In this document: positions 1-7,037 of the stretch, piece by piece | Layout of the letters: each line of letters opens with the position of its first letter | Position numbering within the stretch: position 1 is the first letter of the stretch | Origin: an uncultured Bacteroidota bacterium | GTDB taxonomy: Bacteria > Bacteroidota > Bacteroidia > Chitinophagales > Chitinophagaceae | Length of the DNA stretch: 9,616 bases | Assembly (NCBI GenBank): GCA_903881265.1 | Contig: CAIRSV010000030.1 | Coordinates: 1-9,616 of the forward strand | Direction of reading: 5' to 3' | Translations under genes and position numbers: made by a program | The notes under the pieces: generated by a model | Seen by the model: the letters and a program-made list of their open reading frames with translations, nothing else | The model's database searches: none | What the model was told of the DNA's origin: nothing

Positions 1-143
1 CTGTCAAAGTGATTCAATCTGACTTAACAGAAGGATTAAACAAAATCACAGTGAATGTTGGTGAATTATCAAACGGCATATATATGTTGAAAGTAGTTGA
101 CGGTAAAGCGTTGAACTATGCTCAGACATTCAATAAGCAGTAA
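1..143 (+). CDS. C-terminal end of a T9SS type A secreted protein (5' partial)
   Basis: Only the last 46 codons are in the window, read from base 3 to a TAA at 141-143. The visible peptide has the pattern of the last strands of a T9SS type A C-terminal sorting domain. It shows LNKITVNVGELSNGIYMLKV, with the typical L-x-x-G-x-Y core, followed by a short polar tail ending in NKQ. In this family the domain directs a protein across the outer membrane and is cleaved as the protein is attached to the cell surface or released. The final segment resembles the end of the 1614-residue protein downstream (SLSELANGLYTVQI), so both are likely cargo of the same machinery. The functional part of the protein lies outside the window, so its role cannot be stated. 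A strong terminator follows 38 bases after the stop, so it does not appear to be co-transcribed with the next gene. Confidence 0.85.
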   Translation, partial: VKVIQSDLTEGLNKITVNVGELSNGIYMLKVVDGKALNYAQTFNKQ

Positions 144-181
144 GGTGTTCGTTCATTCGTTTCATTGCTTTTAAAAATTTG

Positions 182-207
182 AACCGGTCTTTGTGACCGG
201 TTTTTTT
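182..207 (+). terminator. Rho-independent terminator after the first gene
   Basis: This is a perfect 8-bp stem, AACCGGTC (182-189) with GACCGGTT (195-202), around a 5-base loop, followed by further Ts to base 207. It sits 38 bases after the TAA at 141-143. It separates the first secreted-protein gene from the large repeat protein. Confidence 0.9.
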
Positions 208-322
208 ATGAAGGTTGAGGATCTTTCACGTCTTGTTTCTGGTGCGGTTATTTTTTATACTTTATTTCACGATAAAATGGCACGCATTATTTCTATATTA
301 AGAAATAAAAAACAAGCTTATT

Positions 323-355
323 TTGTATAGAATTTAAATAAATGTGTTATTTTCG
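323..355 (+). promoter_or_regulatory. Candidate Bacteroidota promoter for the large repeat protein
   Basis: TTG at 323-325 (within TTTTG) is followed after 22 bases by TATTTTCG at 348-355. The second element matches the Bacteroidota -7 consensus TAnnTTTG except for one base. The spacing is within the 17-23 range described for Flavobacterium-type promoters. Transcription would begin near base 362, giving a leader of about 70 bases that contains the inverted repeat at 373-403. The region is AT-rich, so a chance match is possible. I saw no better candidate between 208 and 434. Confidence 0.35.
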
Positions 356-372
356 CAATACATGAAGTGAAC

Positions 373-403
373 TGCCACTAGTTTTTCTTTAGATTAAGTG
401 GCA
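373..403. repeat. 7-bp inverted repeat in the leader of the large repeat protein
   Basis: TGCCACT at 373-379 and its exact reverse complement AGTGGCA at 397-403 flank a 17-base AT-rich spacer, ending 31 bases before the ATG at 435. There is no T-run after it, so it does not look like a terminator. It could be a protein-binding site or a leader hairpin. The rest of the 143-434 interval holds only the upstream terminator, the candidate promoter and AT-rich sequence. Confidence 0.5.
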
Positions 404-434
404 TACATATCCGGTAAAAATAAAATACTAATCC

Positions 435-3400
435 ATGAGTACTACTTTACAAAAAAAATTATCATTTGGTCTTTCTTTGTTGACATTTATTTTGGTCAGT
501 ACCATGGGGTATTCTCAGACTGCTGGTACAGCCGTAACCATGTCATTGACCAATGCTGTTCAGACAAGTCCAACTGAGTTTACATACGATGTAATGTTGA
601 CGAATACAGGTACGACAACATTATATCTTCGTGCATATTCTACAGGGATTAATTTTGCGGCAGGTATGGCTAATGGAGGTACTTTGACGCATACTTTTGT
701 TTCTCGTGATCCTATATTAACTGCAATTCCTAATGTAAGTGCTGGGAGCAATTTAGCACTTAACCATCTGCGTTTAACAACGACTTCTGCCGCTCCGGGT
801 AACGAATATCTTATGACTGCCGGAACGCCTATTCGTCTTGCTACGATGAAGGTTACGAACACTGTAGCCTTCCCAGCTGATTTTAATCCAGCACTCAATC
901 TTCAACTTATTACAGGGGCAGGGAAAACTCAATGCATTGCCACGTGTTACGTAGGCACTGCTTCTACCGTCAATAATTATGTTATTAATGGTACTGCAAA
1001 TCCTGCTGCGGCATCAACGTTGCAATTATTGAGTGGGTTAGTCAATACGCCTTGTTTCTTTTTAAGTCCTTCTGCTCTATTTAGTGGTTCTGCTGCCACT
1101 ACACCAATTGTTTGTTTTGGTCAAAGTACTGGTTCGGCATTGGTGACTTTATCGAATACGGGTTCAGCTGCTCCAACAGGTACGGTAGGTACATATAAAA
1201 TTAATGGTGGTGCCAACATCGCATATTCTGGTAATCCGTTTACGGTTTCGAATTTATCTGCAGGTATTTATTCAATTACAGTTACGACCTCATACGGTTG
1301 TTCTGACACTGTTCTGGCAAGCATTACGCAACCAGCAACTGTGTTAAGTTCTACATTCAATGCGAATACTTGCGCTGCTAGTTATACATTACCTTGGGGT
1401 TCAACTGTTTCTGCTACTGGCATTTACACAAATACCTATGTCAATGGAAATGGATGTGATAGTATTGTCACAGGTAATGTCACATTCAATAATGCAAGTA
1501 CAAATGCAACTACAAATGCTTCAGCTTGTACATCTTATTTGTGGTCAGCTAATAATCAGACCTACACTGCGTCGGGTACGTATACCGCGTCTTTTACAAA
1601 CGCGACAGGTTGTGATAGTAGCCTTTCATTGAATCTTACAGTTTCCTCAATTTCTACAAATCCTCCTATTGCTGTATCAGTCTGTAACACATATACATGG
1701 CCTGTTAATGGAAATACCTACACTGCTTCTGGATCCTATGTAGCAACTTTTTTAAATAGTGTAGGTTGTGATAGTAATATTACATTAATCTTAACCATCA
1801 ACCAAAGTAGTTCATCCACAACAACTATTTCCCAGGCGGGAAGTTATACCTGGGCTGCAAACGGTGCTGTCTATAGCAGTACTGGAATTCATACAGCAAC
1901 CTTAGTGAATGCCCTAGGTTGTGATTCTGTCGCCACATTAAATCTCACAATTACAGGCGCTGCCTTTTCGTTGACTGTTGTGGAAGATATGCCTATTTCG
2001 TGTTTTGGCAATAATGACGCCTCGGCCTTGGCTACGGCAGTTGGTACCGGTACTTATACCTATAATGTGGATGGAGGAAGTTTTGTTAACACTACTGGTT
2101 CTTTTGTTGGTTTATCTGCAGGGACTCATACAATTTGCGCAACTGATGGAACATTCACTCTTTGTTCGACCATTACATTTGTTGATCCTGCTCCTTTAGC
2201 GATTAGTTTCGTTATTGATTCGACTGTGTCTTGTCTTGGTAATGATGGTCAGATTACAGCTAACATTACTGGAGGAACCAATAATGTTCAACCTTACTTA
2301 ACTCTATGGACTAATTCAAATATACCTCCGGATACTTTAAATAATCAGTTTACTAATAACTACGATATTACTATTTCTAGTTTACCTGCTGGCACGTATT
2401 ACTTATCAGTATTGGATGATAATGGATGTTCACTTAGTAATTCAGTTTCATTAGCGGCAACACCAGTTGTGACTGTTACTGCCGCCGCAACAGCAATAAA
2501 CTGTTTTGGTGGGTCTTCAATCATTACAGCATCTGCAACTGGTGGTGACGGAAATAAAGTAATCACTATTGGTGGTTTGCCAATTGCATCAAATTACCCA
2601 GCAGGTACCTATACCGTTACGGCTACAGATACAAAAGGTTGCACGGGTACGACACTTGTTGTTATAAATCAACCTTCAGTGATAGGAACGACAAGTAATA
2701 TATCAGTATGTAACTCCTATACATGGCCGGTGAATTCGACCACGTATACTACATCAGGTGTACATACTATTACCTATATAAGTGCATCAAACTGCGATAG
2801 TATAGTCACATTAAATCTTACTATTAATCAAGCATCAATTAATTCTGCAAGCAATATAAACGCTTGTACTTCATATACATGGCCTGTGAATGGTGTCACA
2901 TACACTAACAGTGGTATACGAACTGCGTCGTTTACTAATGCAGCTGGATGCGATAGTTCGTTTGTATTAGATCTAACGATAAACGCCACGTCAACTACAT
3001 CAACTACAATCACGGCAACTGCATTTTATGTTTGGCCGGTTAATGGTCAAACGTATACTATTGGTGGTGTCTACACCAATACTGTACTTGGTGGAAATGG
3101 TTGTGTGCAGACCGATATTCTAAACTTGATTATCAACAGCGCTACGTTTTATATTACAGATACTGTGATTCAACATATATCTTGTAAAAATAATAATGAC
3201 GGTTTCGCGCAGATTATTGCATATGGCGGTGTTACACCATATTCATTTGTATTGGATGGTGGTGTTCAATCTAATAATACAGGACTATTCTATAACTTAA
3301 CACCAGGAATACATACGGTTTGCGCGACGTCAGGTTCCTTAACTGCCTGCGACACCGTATTTATCAATGAGCCCGATTCATTGTTAGCAGGTTTCTGGGG

Positions 3401-5279
3401 TAATTTAGTTTCGTGTCAAGGTAATGATGGATATCTTGAAATTCATATTCAGGGAGGTACTTCAACAGATCCAATGTCTTTCAACGGTGGTGTTGGTGGT
3501 GTGCAGGATTATTTAACTTGGTGGATGAATGCCGCGGGTGATACATTGAATGATCCTTTTGCCGATAACTTTGCCGTTCAGATAGGAGATACTTTAACAC
3601 CAGGGACCTACCATGTGAAAATTGAAGATGATAATGGATGTTTATATACCGCGTATGTCAATTTAGGCCAAGCGCCGCCGGTGACAGTAAGTGCCAATGC
3701 TGCTCCAATTACTTGTTTTGGTGGAACCTCTAATATAGTTTTCTCAGGCACAGGTGGTATAGGTCTTTTTGATACAATACCTCCTCCTGCACCATATCCT
3801 ACTCCATCAACGTTGACTTTTGACATTAACGGAATTGCGGTGTCTCCTGGAACTCCATTTCCTGCAGGTCCTGGAACGTATACCATCACTGCAACAGATG
3901 CGAAATTATGCTCCGCAACCACAGTTCTAACTATTTCTGCACCAACAGGTCCGATAATTACCATTATTAATCAGACCGCTTGTAATTCGTATACGTGGTC
4001 ATCGAATAGTGTTACATATACGAGTTCAGGAGTTCATACGCTAACCTATACAACTGCGGCTGGTTGTGATAGCACTGTTACATTAAATCTTACGATTAAT
4101 CTAAGTACTACAACCGCAACAACCGCCACTGCTTGTGATACCTATACTTGGGTAGATAATGGCTTGACGTATACGTCATCGGGCGTTTACACATTTACCT
4201 CATTGAATGTTGACGGATGTACGAATACGGCGACTTTGACACTGACAATCAATAACAGCACAACAACTGGTAGTTTATCTGCCACTGCTTGTGATACCTA
4301 TACTTGGGCAACAAGTGGTTTGACGTATACCACATCGGGTGTTTACACATTTACCTCATTGAATGTTGACGGTTGCACGAATACAGCAACTTTAACACTG
4401 ACCATAAATAACAGCTCGACGAATGGTAATATTACAACCTCTGCATGTGACAGCTATCTTTGGAATGGTACAACATATACGGCCTCTGGAACGTATACCG
4501 TGACTTCGTTGAATGCTTCTGGTTGCACGAATACAGCAGTGCTATCATTAACAGTGAATAGCAGTTCTGTGAATCCACCAACTAACGTTACAAGTTGTTT
4601 ATATACATGGTCTGTCAATGGTGTTACATATACCACTTCTGGTGTTTATACTGCTACTTTCCAGAATGCAGCTGGTTGCGATAGTTCATTTACATTAACC
4701 GTTTCTTGTCCTTTACCTGTGAGCATTTCACGTTTCATTGGTTACAAAGGTGCTTCAAAGGATATTCTTGAATGGACAACTGGAAGTGAGATAAACAACG
4801 CGTATTTCAATTTGCAACATGGTACTGATGGCATTAACTTCAGCACACTTGCGAAGGTATCTACAAAGGCTCCAGGCGGCAACAGCTCAATCGATATTGA
4901 TTATCGTTCAGAGAACCTTAAACCTGCAATAGGGCACAACTACTATAGATTGCAACAAGTAGATGTTGACGGCCATTCAACCTACGAATCGCGCATTGTG
5001 GATTTGATTTGGGATAATGATGGAAATTCTGTTACCATGTATCCAAATCCTACAACAGATGTTTTGAATATCGATTTATTCGCGACGGAAGCGTCCACGA
5101 CAAGTGTGCGCATTAGCGATATGAGCGGTCGAACGGTGAAGAGTGTCTTATTGAAATCAGTAGCAGGGATGAATAATGTGACGATTAGCTTATCTGAATT
5201 AGCAAACGGACTTTATACCGTGCAAATAGTCACAAATGATAAACTATCATTTGTTCAGAAGGTTCGAAAGAATGACTAG
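435..5279 (+). CDS. Giant secreted SprB-repeat surface protein with T9SS type A sorting domain
   Basis: This 1614-residue protein starts MSTTLQKKLSFGLSLL, a lysine-containing n-region and hydrophobic core of a signal peptide with likely cleavage near YSQ-TAG (residues 26-31). Residues about 30-215 form a beta-rich N-terminal domain that I do not recognise. An SprB-like module follows (Cys227). Twelve copies of a repeat of 50-52 residues (C-x-x-Y-T-W ... GCDS ... LxLTIN) are arranged 4, 3 and 5, separated by two SprB-like triads with cysteines at 523/600/690 and 917/994/1094. Residues about 1425-1532 (LPVSISRF ... EINNAYF ... YYRLQQVD) are the fibronectin-like domain often found before the sorting signal. 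Residues about 1533-1614 (MYPNPTTD ... DMSGRTV ... ELANGLYTVQI) are a T9SS type A sorting domain. The protein should be exported by Sec, passed through T9SS and attached to the surface. A role in adhesion, gliding or matrix formation is inferred from SprB-type relatives. No catalytic motif is visible. The upstream sequence is A-rich, without a Shine-Dalgarno site, as is usual in the phylum. Confidence 0.9.
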   Translation: MSTTLQKKLSFGLSLLTFILVSTMGYSQTAGTAVTMSLTNAVQTSPTEFTYDVMLTNTGTTTLYLRAYSTGINFAAGMANGGTLTHTFVSRDPILTAIPNVSAGSNLALNHLRLTTTSAAPGNEYLMTAGTPIRLATMKVTNTVAFPADFNPALNLQLITGAGKTQCIATCYVGTASTVNNYVINGTANPAAASTLQLLSGLVNTPCFFLSPSALFSGSAATTPIVCFGQSTGSALVTLSNTGSAAPTGTVGTYKINGGANIAYSGNPFTVSNLSAGIYSITVTTSYGCSDTVLASITQPATVLSSTFNANTCAASYTLPWGSTVSATGIYTNTYVNGNGCDSIVTGNVTFNNASTNATTNASACTSYLWSANNQTYTASGTYTASFTNATGCDSSLSLNLTVSSISTNPPIAVSVCNTYTWPVNGNTYTASGSYVATFLNSVGCDSNITLILTINQSSSSTTTISQAGSYTWAANGAVYSSTGIHTATLVNALGCDSVATLNLTITGAAFSLTVVEDMPISCFGNNDASALATAVGTGTYTYNVDGGSFVNTTGSFVGLSAGTHTICATDGTFTLCSTITFVDPAPLAISFVIDSTVSCLGNDGQITANITGGTNNVQPYLTLWTNSNIPPDTLNNQFTNNYDITISSLPAGTYYLSVLDDNGCSLSNSVSLAATPVVTVTAAATAINCFGGSSIITASATGGDGNKVITIGGLPIASNYPAGTYTVTATDTKGCTGTTLVVINQPSVIGTTSNISVCNSYTWPVNSTTYTTSGVHTITYISASNCDSIVTLNLTINQASINSASNINACTSYTWPVNGVTYTNSGIRTASFTNAAGCDSSFVLDLTINATSTTSTTITATAFYVWPVNGQTYTIGGVYTNTVLGGNGCVQTDILNLIINSATFYITDTVIQHISCKNNNDGFAQIIAYGGVTPYSFVLDGGVQSNNTGLFYNLTPGIHTVCATSGSLTACDTVFINEPDSLLAGFWGNLVSCQGNDGYLEIHIQGGTSTDPMSFNGGVGGVQDYLTWWMNAAGDTLNDPFADNFAVQIGDTLTPGTYHVKIEDDNGCLYTAYVNLGQAPPVTVSANAAPITCFGGTSNIVFSGTGGIGLFDTIPPPAPYPTPSTLTFDINGIAVSPGTPFPAGPGTYTITATDAKLCSATTVLTISAPTGPIITIINQTACNSYTWSSNSVTYTSSGVHTLTYTTAAGCDSTVTLNLTINLSTTTATTATACDTYTWVDNGLTYTSSGVYTFTSLNVDGCTNTATLTLTINNSTTTGSLSATACDTYTWATSGLTYTTSGVYTFTSLNVDGCTNTATLTLTINNSSTNGNITTSACDSYLWNGTTYTASGTYTVTSLNASGCTNTAVLSLTVNSSSVNPPTNVTSCLYTWSVNGVTYTTSGVYTATFQNAAGCDSSFTLTVSCPLPVSISRFIGYKGASKDILEWTTGSEINNAYFNLQHGTDGINFSTLAKVSTKAPGGNSSIDIDYRSENLKPAIGHNYYRLQQVDVDGHSTYESRIVDLIWDNDGNSVTMYPNPTTDVLNIDLFATEASTTSVRISDMSGRTVKSVLLKSVAGMNNVTISLSELANGLYTVQIVTNDKLSFVQKVRKND
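1359..1959 (+). repeat. First array: four ~52-residue two-cysteine repeats
   Basis: Four in-frame copies have their first conserved position at residues 313, 365, 417 and 468 of the large protein, so spacings are 52, 52 and 51. Each has the form C-x-x-Y-x-W, an x-Y-T/S-x-S-G turn, then GCDS and a strand ending LTI or similar. The fourth copy has alanine (residue 468) instead of the first cysteine while keeping GCDS. The two-cysteine pattern suggests one disulfide per repeat in an Ig-like or beta-sandwich fold; that is inference. Confidence 0.8.
1960..2679 (+). other. SprB-like triad 1 within the large protein
   Basis: Three consecutive modules each begin with a short strand followed by the SprB signature: ISCFGNNDASA (Cys523), VSCLGNDGQI (Cys600) and INCFGGSSII (Cys690). 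They end in L-x-x-G-T-Y/H strands such as LPAGTYYLSVLDDNGC. This matches the SprB repeat family found in gliding and adhesion proteins of the Bacteroidota. The earlier module at Cys227 (IVCFGQSTGSA) is of the same kind. Confidence 0.75.
2680..3140 (+). repeat. Second array: three ~52-residue repeats
   Basis: Copies 5-7 of the small repeat have their first conserved position at residues 759, 811 and 862, each exactly 394 codons after copies 2-4. The last copy has threonine (residue 862) in place of the first cysteine. Its GCDS element is altered to GCVQ. It therefore parallels the cysteine-less copy that ends the first array. Confidence 0.8.
3141..3953 (+). other. SprB-like triad 2 within the large protein
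   Basis: Three modules start at ISCKNNNDGFA (Cys917), VSCQGNDGYL (Cys994) and ITCFGGTSNI (Cys1094). The first two align with triad 1 at a constant offset of 394 residues. The third is displaced by 10 more and contains a proline-rich insertion (TIPPPAPYPTPST, near residues 1113-1125) that triad 1 lacks. Confidence 0.75.
3972..4709 (+). repeat. Third array: five repeats, including a recent tandem duplication
   Basis: Copies 8-12 have first cysteines at residues 1183, 1234, 1286, 1338 and 1388. Two neighbouring units, 4125-4280 and 4281-4436, are each exactly 156 bases. By hand count they differ at only about 16 of the first 135 compared bases, against much larger divergence among the other copies. 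The next unit (4437-4586) is 150 bases, shortened by two codons. The array runs directly into the fibronectin-like domain. Confidence 0.85.
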
Positions 5280-5298
5280 AAAATAATTAACGACTTAA

Positions 5299-5330
5299 AA
5301 AATGAGCCATCCGAAAAGATGGCTCATTTT
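5299..5330. terminator. Bidirectional terminator between convergent genes
   Basis: AATGAGCCATC (5301-5311) and GATGGCTCATT (5318-5328) form a perfect 11-bp stem with a 6-base loop. It extends by two more A-T pairs to 5299 and 5330. A-rich sequence on the left and a T-run on the right let it act on both strands. It lies 19 bases after the large protein's TAG and 56 bases beyond the stop of the minus-strand hexomutase. It probably terminates both genes. Confidence 0.9.
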
Positions 5331-5386
5331 ATGTATATCATGTGTTAGCTGCTTATCTCTATATTGATTAGTACGATAAACAACTA

Positions 5387-6784
5387 TTAAACCCCCAAGG
5401 TGGCTCTTACAGTAGCAAGAATAGCTAAGACTTCTTCTTGCGTATTACCCTCGGCGTATACACGAAGTAATGGTTCTGTGCCTGAAGCACGTATCATTGT
5501 CCAACAATCGTTGGGCAATTCGTATTTGAATCCATCAATTAAATTGGTTTCAACTACACTATAGTTGCCAAAAGTGCTGATGCCTTTTTTGCAAAGTTCA
5601 ATGACACGCTGCTTCTCACTTTCTTGTAAATGAAGATCGGCACGTTCATAATAAAACTCACCCACTACATCATACACTTCGCGACAAAGGTCTTTTAACG
5701 ACTTGCCGGTTGCGTTCATGAATTCATAGATAACAAGTCCGTCGTAAATGCCGTCGCGTTCAGGGATATGACCTTTTACACTAATACCGCCGCTTTCTTC
5801 ACCACCAACCAATACATCTTCTTTCATCATGATTTGGCTGATGTATTTAAAACCGATCGGTGTGACTTCACAAGGGAGACCATAGATTTCGCACATTTTA
5901 TTGACTCTAAGTGTTGTAGATGCTGCAATGGCCACTTTGCCACTGAGATTTTTATACTTATGTAAATAGTGAATCAGTAATAAGATGATATGATGCGAAT
6001 CGATATACTTGCCGTCTTCATCGTAAAGTGCAATGCGGTCTGCATCGCCGTCATTAGCCAACCCAAATTTTAATTCTGGTGTGGTTCGCATTGTTTCGGA
6101 TAATTCGAGCAAATTTTTATGTAAAGGTTCTGGTGCTATTTTATTGAATGACGGGTTCTCTTCACAATGCAGAAAAACAGTTTTTGGGAAAAGATGTCTC
6201 ATGACATTCTGGCCAGCGCCATACATTGCATCATAGGCCATTTTGAAGGATGAGTTGTTCAACGCTGCAACATCAAACTTGGTGCAGATATAATCTTCGT
6301 ACTCTTTTTCTAGATTGACATATTCAAGCAAACCTGCTTTTTCGAATTCGTTGAGATCTCCTTTGATTTCGACTTCATGATCGGGAATTAATTCTTCGAC
6401 TTCGGCTATGAGTTCGGGTGGTGTAGGACCGCCGTGAGCCCCTTTGAGTTTATAACCGTTATACTCAGGCGGGTTATGACTAGCAGTAATAACCACACCT
6501 TGATTTGCTTTATAGGTCAATACGCCAAAGGAAATCATTGGTGTGCTTACGAAGTCGGTAGGGGTATATACCTTGATACCATGCGTACAGAATATTTTTA
6601 TAGCTGTTTCGGTAAACAAGACACCTCCAAATCGGCAATCGTGTCCGATGACAATAGAAGGTGATGGATTATTTTGTTTAAGCCAACGAGCCGTAGCATC
6701 TGCCACGCGGGCTACATTTTGAACTGTATATTCCTGTGCGATAATGGCGCGCCATCCATCTGTTCCGAATTTAATTTTAAGCAT
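5387..6784 (-). CDS. Phosphoglucomutase/phosphomannomutase family protein
   Basis: This is a cytoplasmic alpha-D-phosphohexomutase that moves phosphate between the C1 and C6 positions of glucose and/or mannose phosphate. It feeds glycolysis, storage polymers and nucleotide-sugar synthesis. All four family motifs are present in the 465-residue product. The N-terminal KFGTDGWR is followed by the phosphoserine loop TASHNP (Ser102), the metal site DGDADR (245-250), the sugar-recognition loop GGEESGG (327-333) and the phosphate-binding loop RASGTEP (432-438). Length is normal for the family. The GEESGG loop fits the phosphoglucomutase/phosphomannomutase group better than GlmM, but substrate preference cannot be decided from sequence. 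The start at 6784 (MLKIKFGTDGW) is chosen over an in-frame ATG at 6835. Homologues begin just before KFGTDGW, and the extra 17 codons overlap the predicted promoter. The gene converges on the large surface protein across a shared terminator and appears to be transcribed alone. Confidence 0.95.
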   Translation of the reverse strand: MLKIKFGTDGWRAIIAQEYTVQNVARVADATARWLKQNNPSPSIVIGHDCRFGGVLFTETAIKIFCTHGIKVYTPTDFVSTPMISFGVLTYKANQGVVITASHNPPEYNGYKLKGAHGGPTPPELIAEVEELIPDHEVEIKGDLNEFEKAGLLEYVNLEKEYEDYICTKFDVAALNNSSFKMAYDAMYGAGQNVMRHLFPKTVFLHCEENPSFNKIAPEPLHKNLLELSETMRTTPELKFGLANDGDADRIALYDEDGKYIDSHHIILLLIHYLHKYKNLSGKVAIAASTTLRVNKMCEIYGLPCEVTPIGFKYISQIMMKEDVLVGGEESGGISVKGHIPERDGIYDGLVIYEFMNATGKSLKDLCREVYDVVGEFYYERADLHLQESEKQRVIELCKKGISTFGNYSVVETNLIDGFKYELPNDCWTMIRASGTEPLLRVYAEGNTQEEVLAILATVRATLGV

Positions 6785-6806
6785 ACTATGCGTTGTTTTT
6801 GTGCAG

Positions 6807-6835
6807 CAAATATAAAGATGAATTTGACATGTCAA
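6807..6835 (-). promoter_or_regulatory. Promoter of the hexomutase gene
   Basis: On the minus strand TTG (6835-6833) and TATATTTG (6814-6807) are separated by 18 bases. This is a perfect match to the Bacteroidota TAnnTTTG element with accepted spacing to TTG. The -7 element ends 22 bases before the ATG at 6784, predicting a very short leader. This placement argues against translation from the upstream ATG at 6835. Confidence 0.7.
6824..6835. repeat. 12-bp perfect palindrome overlapping the hexomutase -33 element
   Basis: TTGACATGTCAA reads the same on both strands and includes the TTG of the predicted promoter. Its position suits a repressor or activator half-site pair, but no regulator is encoded nearby. 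The sequence from 6836 to 6986 contains no other element I can support. Confidence 0.5.
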
Positions 6836-6986
6836 TTTTATTTGCGTGCGGGCTTTATTCTGATGAAATGTTGCCTTGTTGTCATCATCTAAAAACGATG
6901 TTGCGTTTCGTAATGTTGAATAATGTTTCTTCGCTGCACGGTGCCATCGCCACCTATGCTGAAGAGAGATGAAGTGCCGACCCCAT

Positions 6987-7014
6987 AAAAAAAACTGCCT
7001 CTTTCGAAGCAGTT
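6987..7014 (-). terminator. Rho-independent terminator of metK
   Basis: On the minus strand, AACTGCTTC (7014-7006), a GAAA tetraloop and GAGGCAGTT (7001-6993) form a 9-bp stem including one G-T pair. A run of Ts to 6987 follows. It begins 24 bases after the metK stop and separates metK from the downstream hexomutase gene. Confidence 0.88.
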
Positions 7015-7037
7015 CTTAGTAATGATATATCATTTTA

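Noticed and set aside
3608..3964. Minus-strand open frame of 118 codons, and others opposite the large repeat gene
   Set aside because: They lie wholly inside the large coding region on the opposite strand, have no promoter or family match, and arise from the low frequency of antisense stops in threonine/serine/valine-rich repeats.
1359..4709. Regularly spaced repeats that might suggest a CRISPR or other noncoding array
   Set aside because: The periods are multiples of three (150, 153, 156 bases), the units are open in a single frame through 1614 codons, and similarity is at protein level. It is a coding repeat.
5387..6784. Assignment of the hexomutase as GlmM (phosphoglucosamine mutase)
   Set aside because: The sugar loop is GGEESGG rather than the GlmM-type GEQSGH, and the phosphate loop is RASGTEP rather than RPSGTEP. 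The phosphoglucomutase/phosphomannomutase group fits better.
6913..6972. Short plus-strand open frame of 19 codons (MLNNVSSLHGAIATYAEER)
   Set aside because: It is too short, lies opposite the hexomutase upstream region, and has no promoter or family resemblance.
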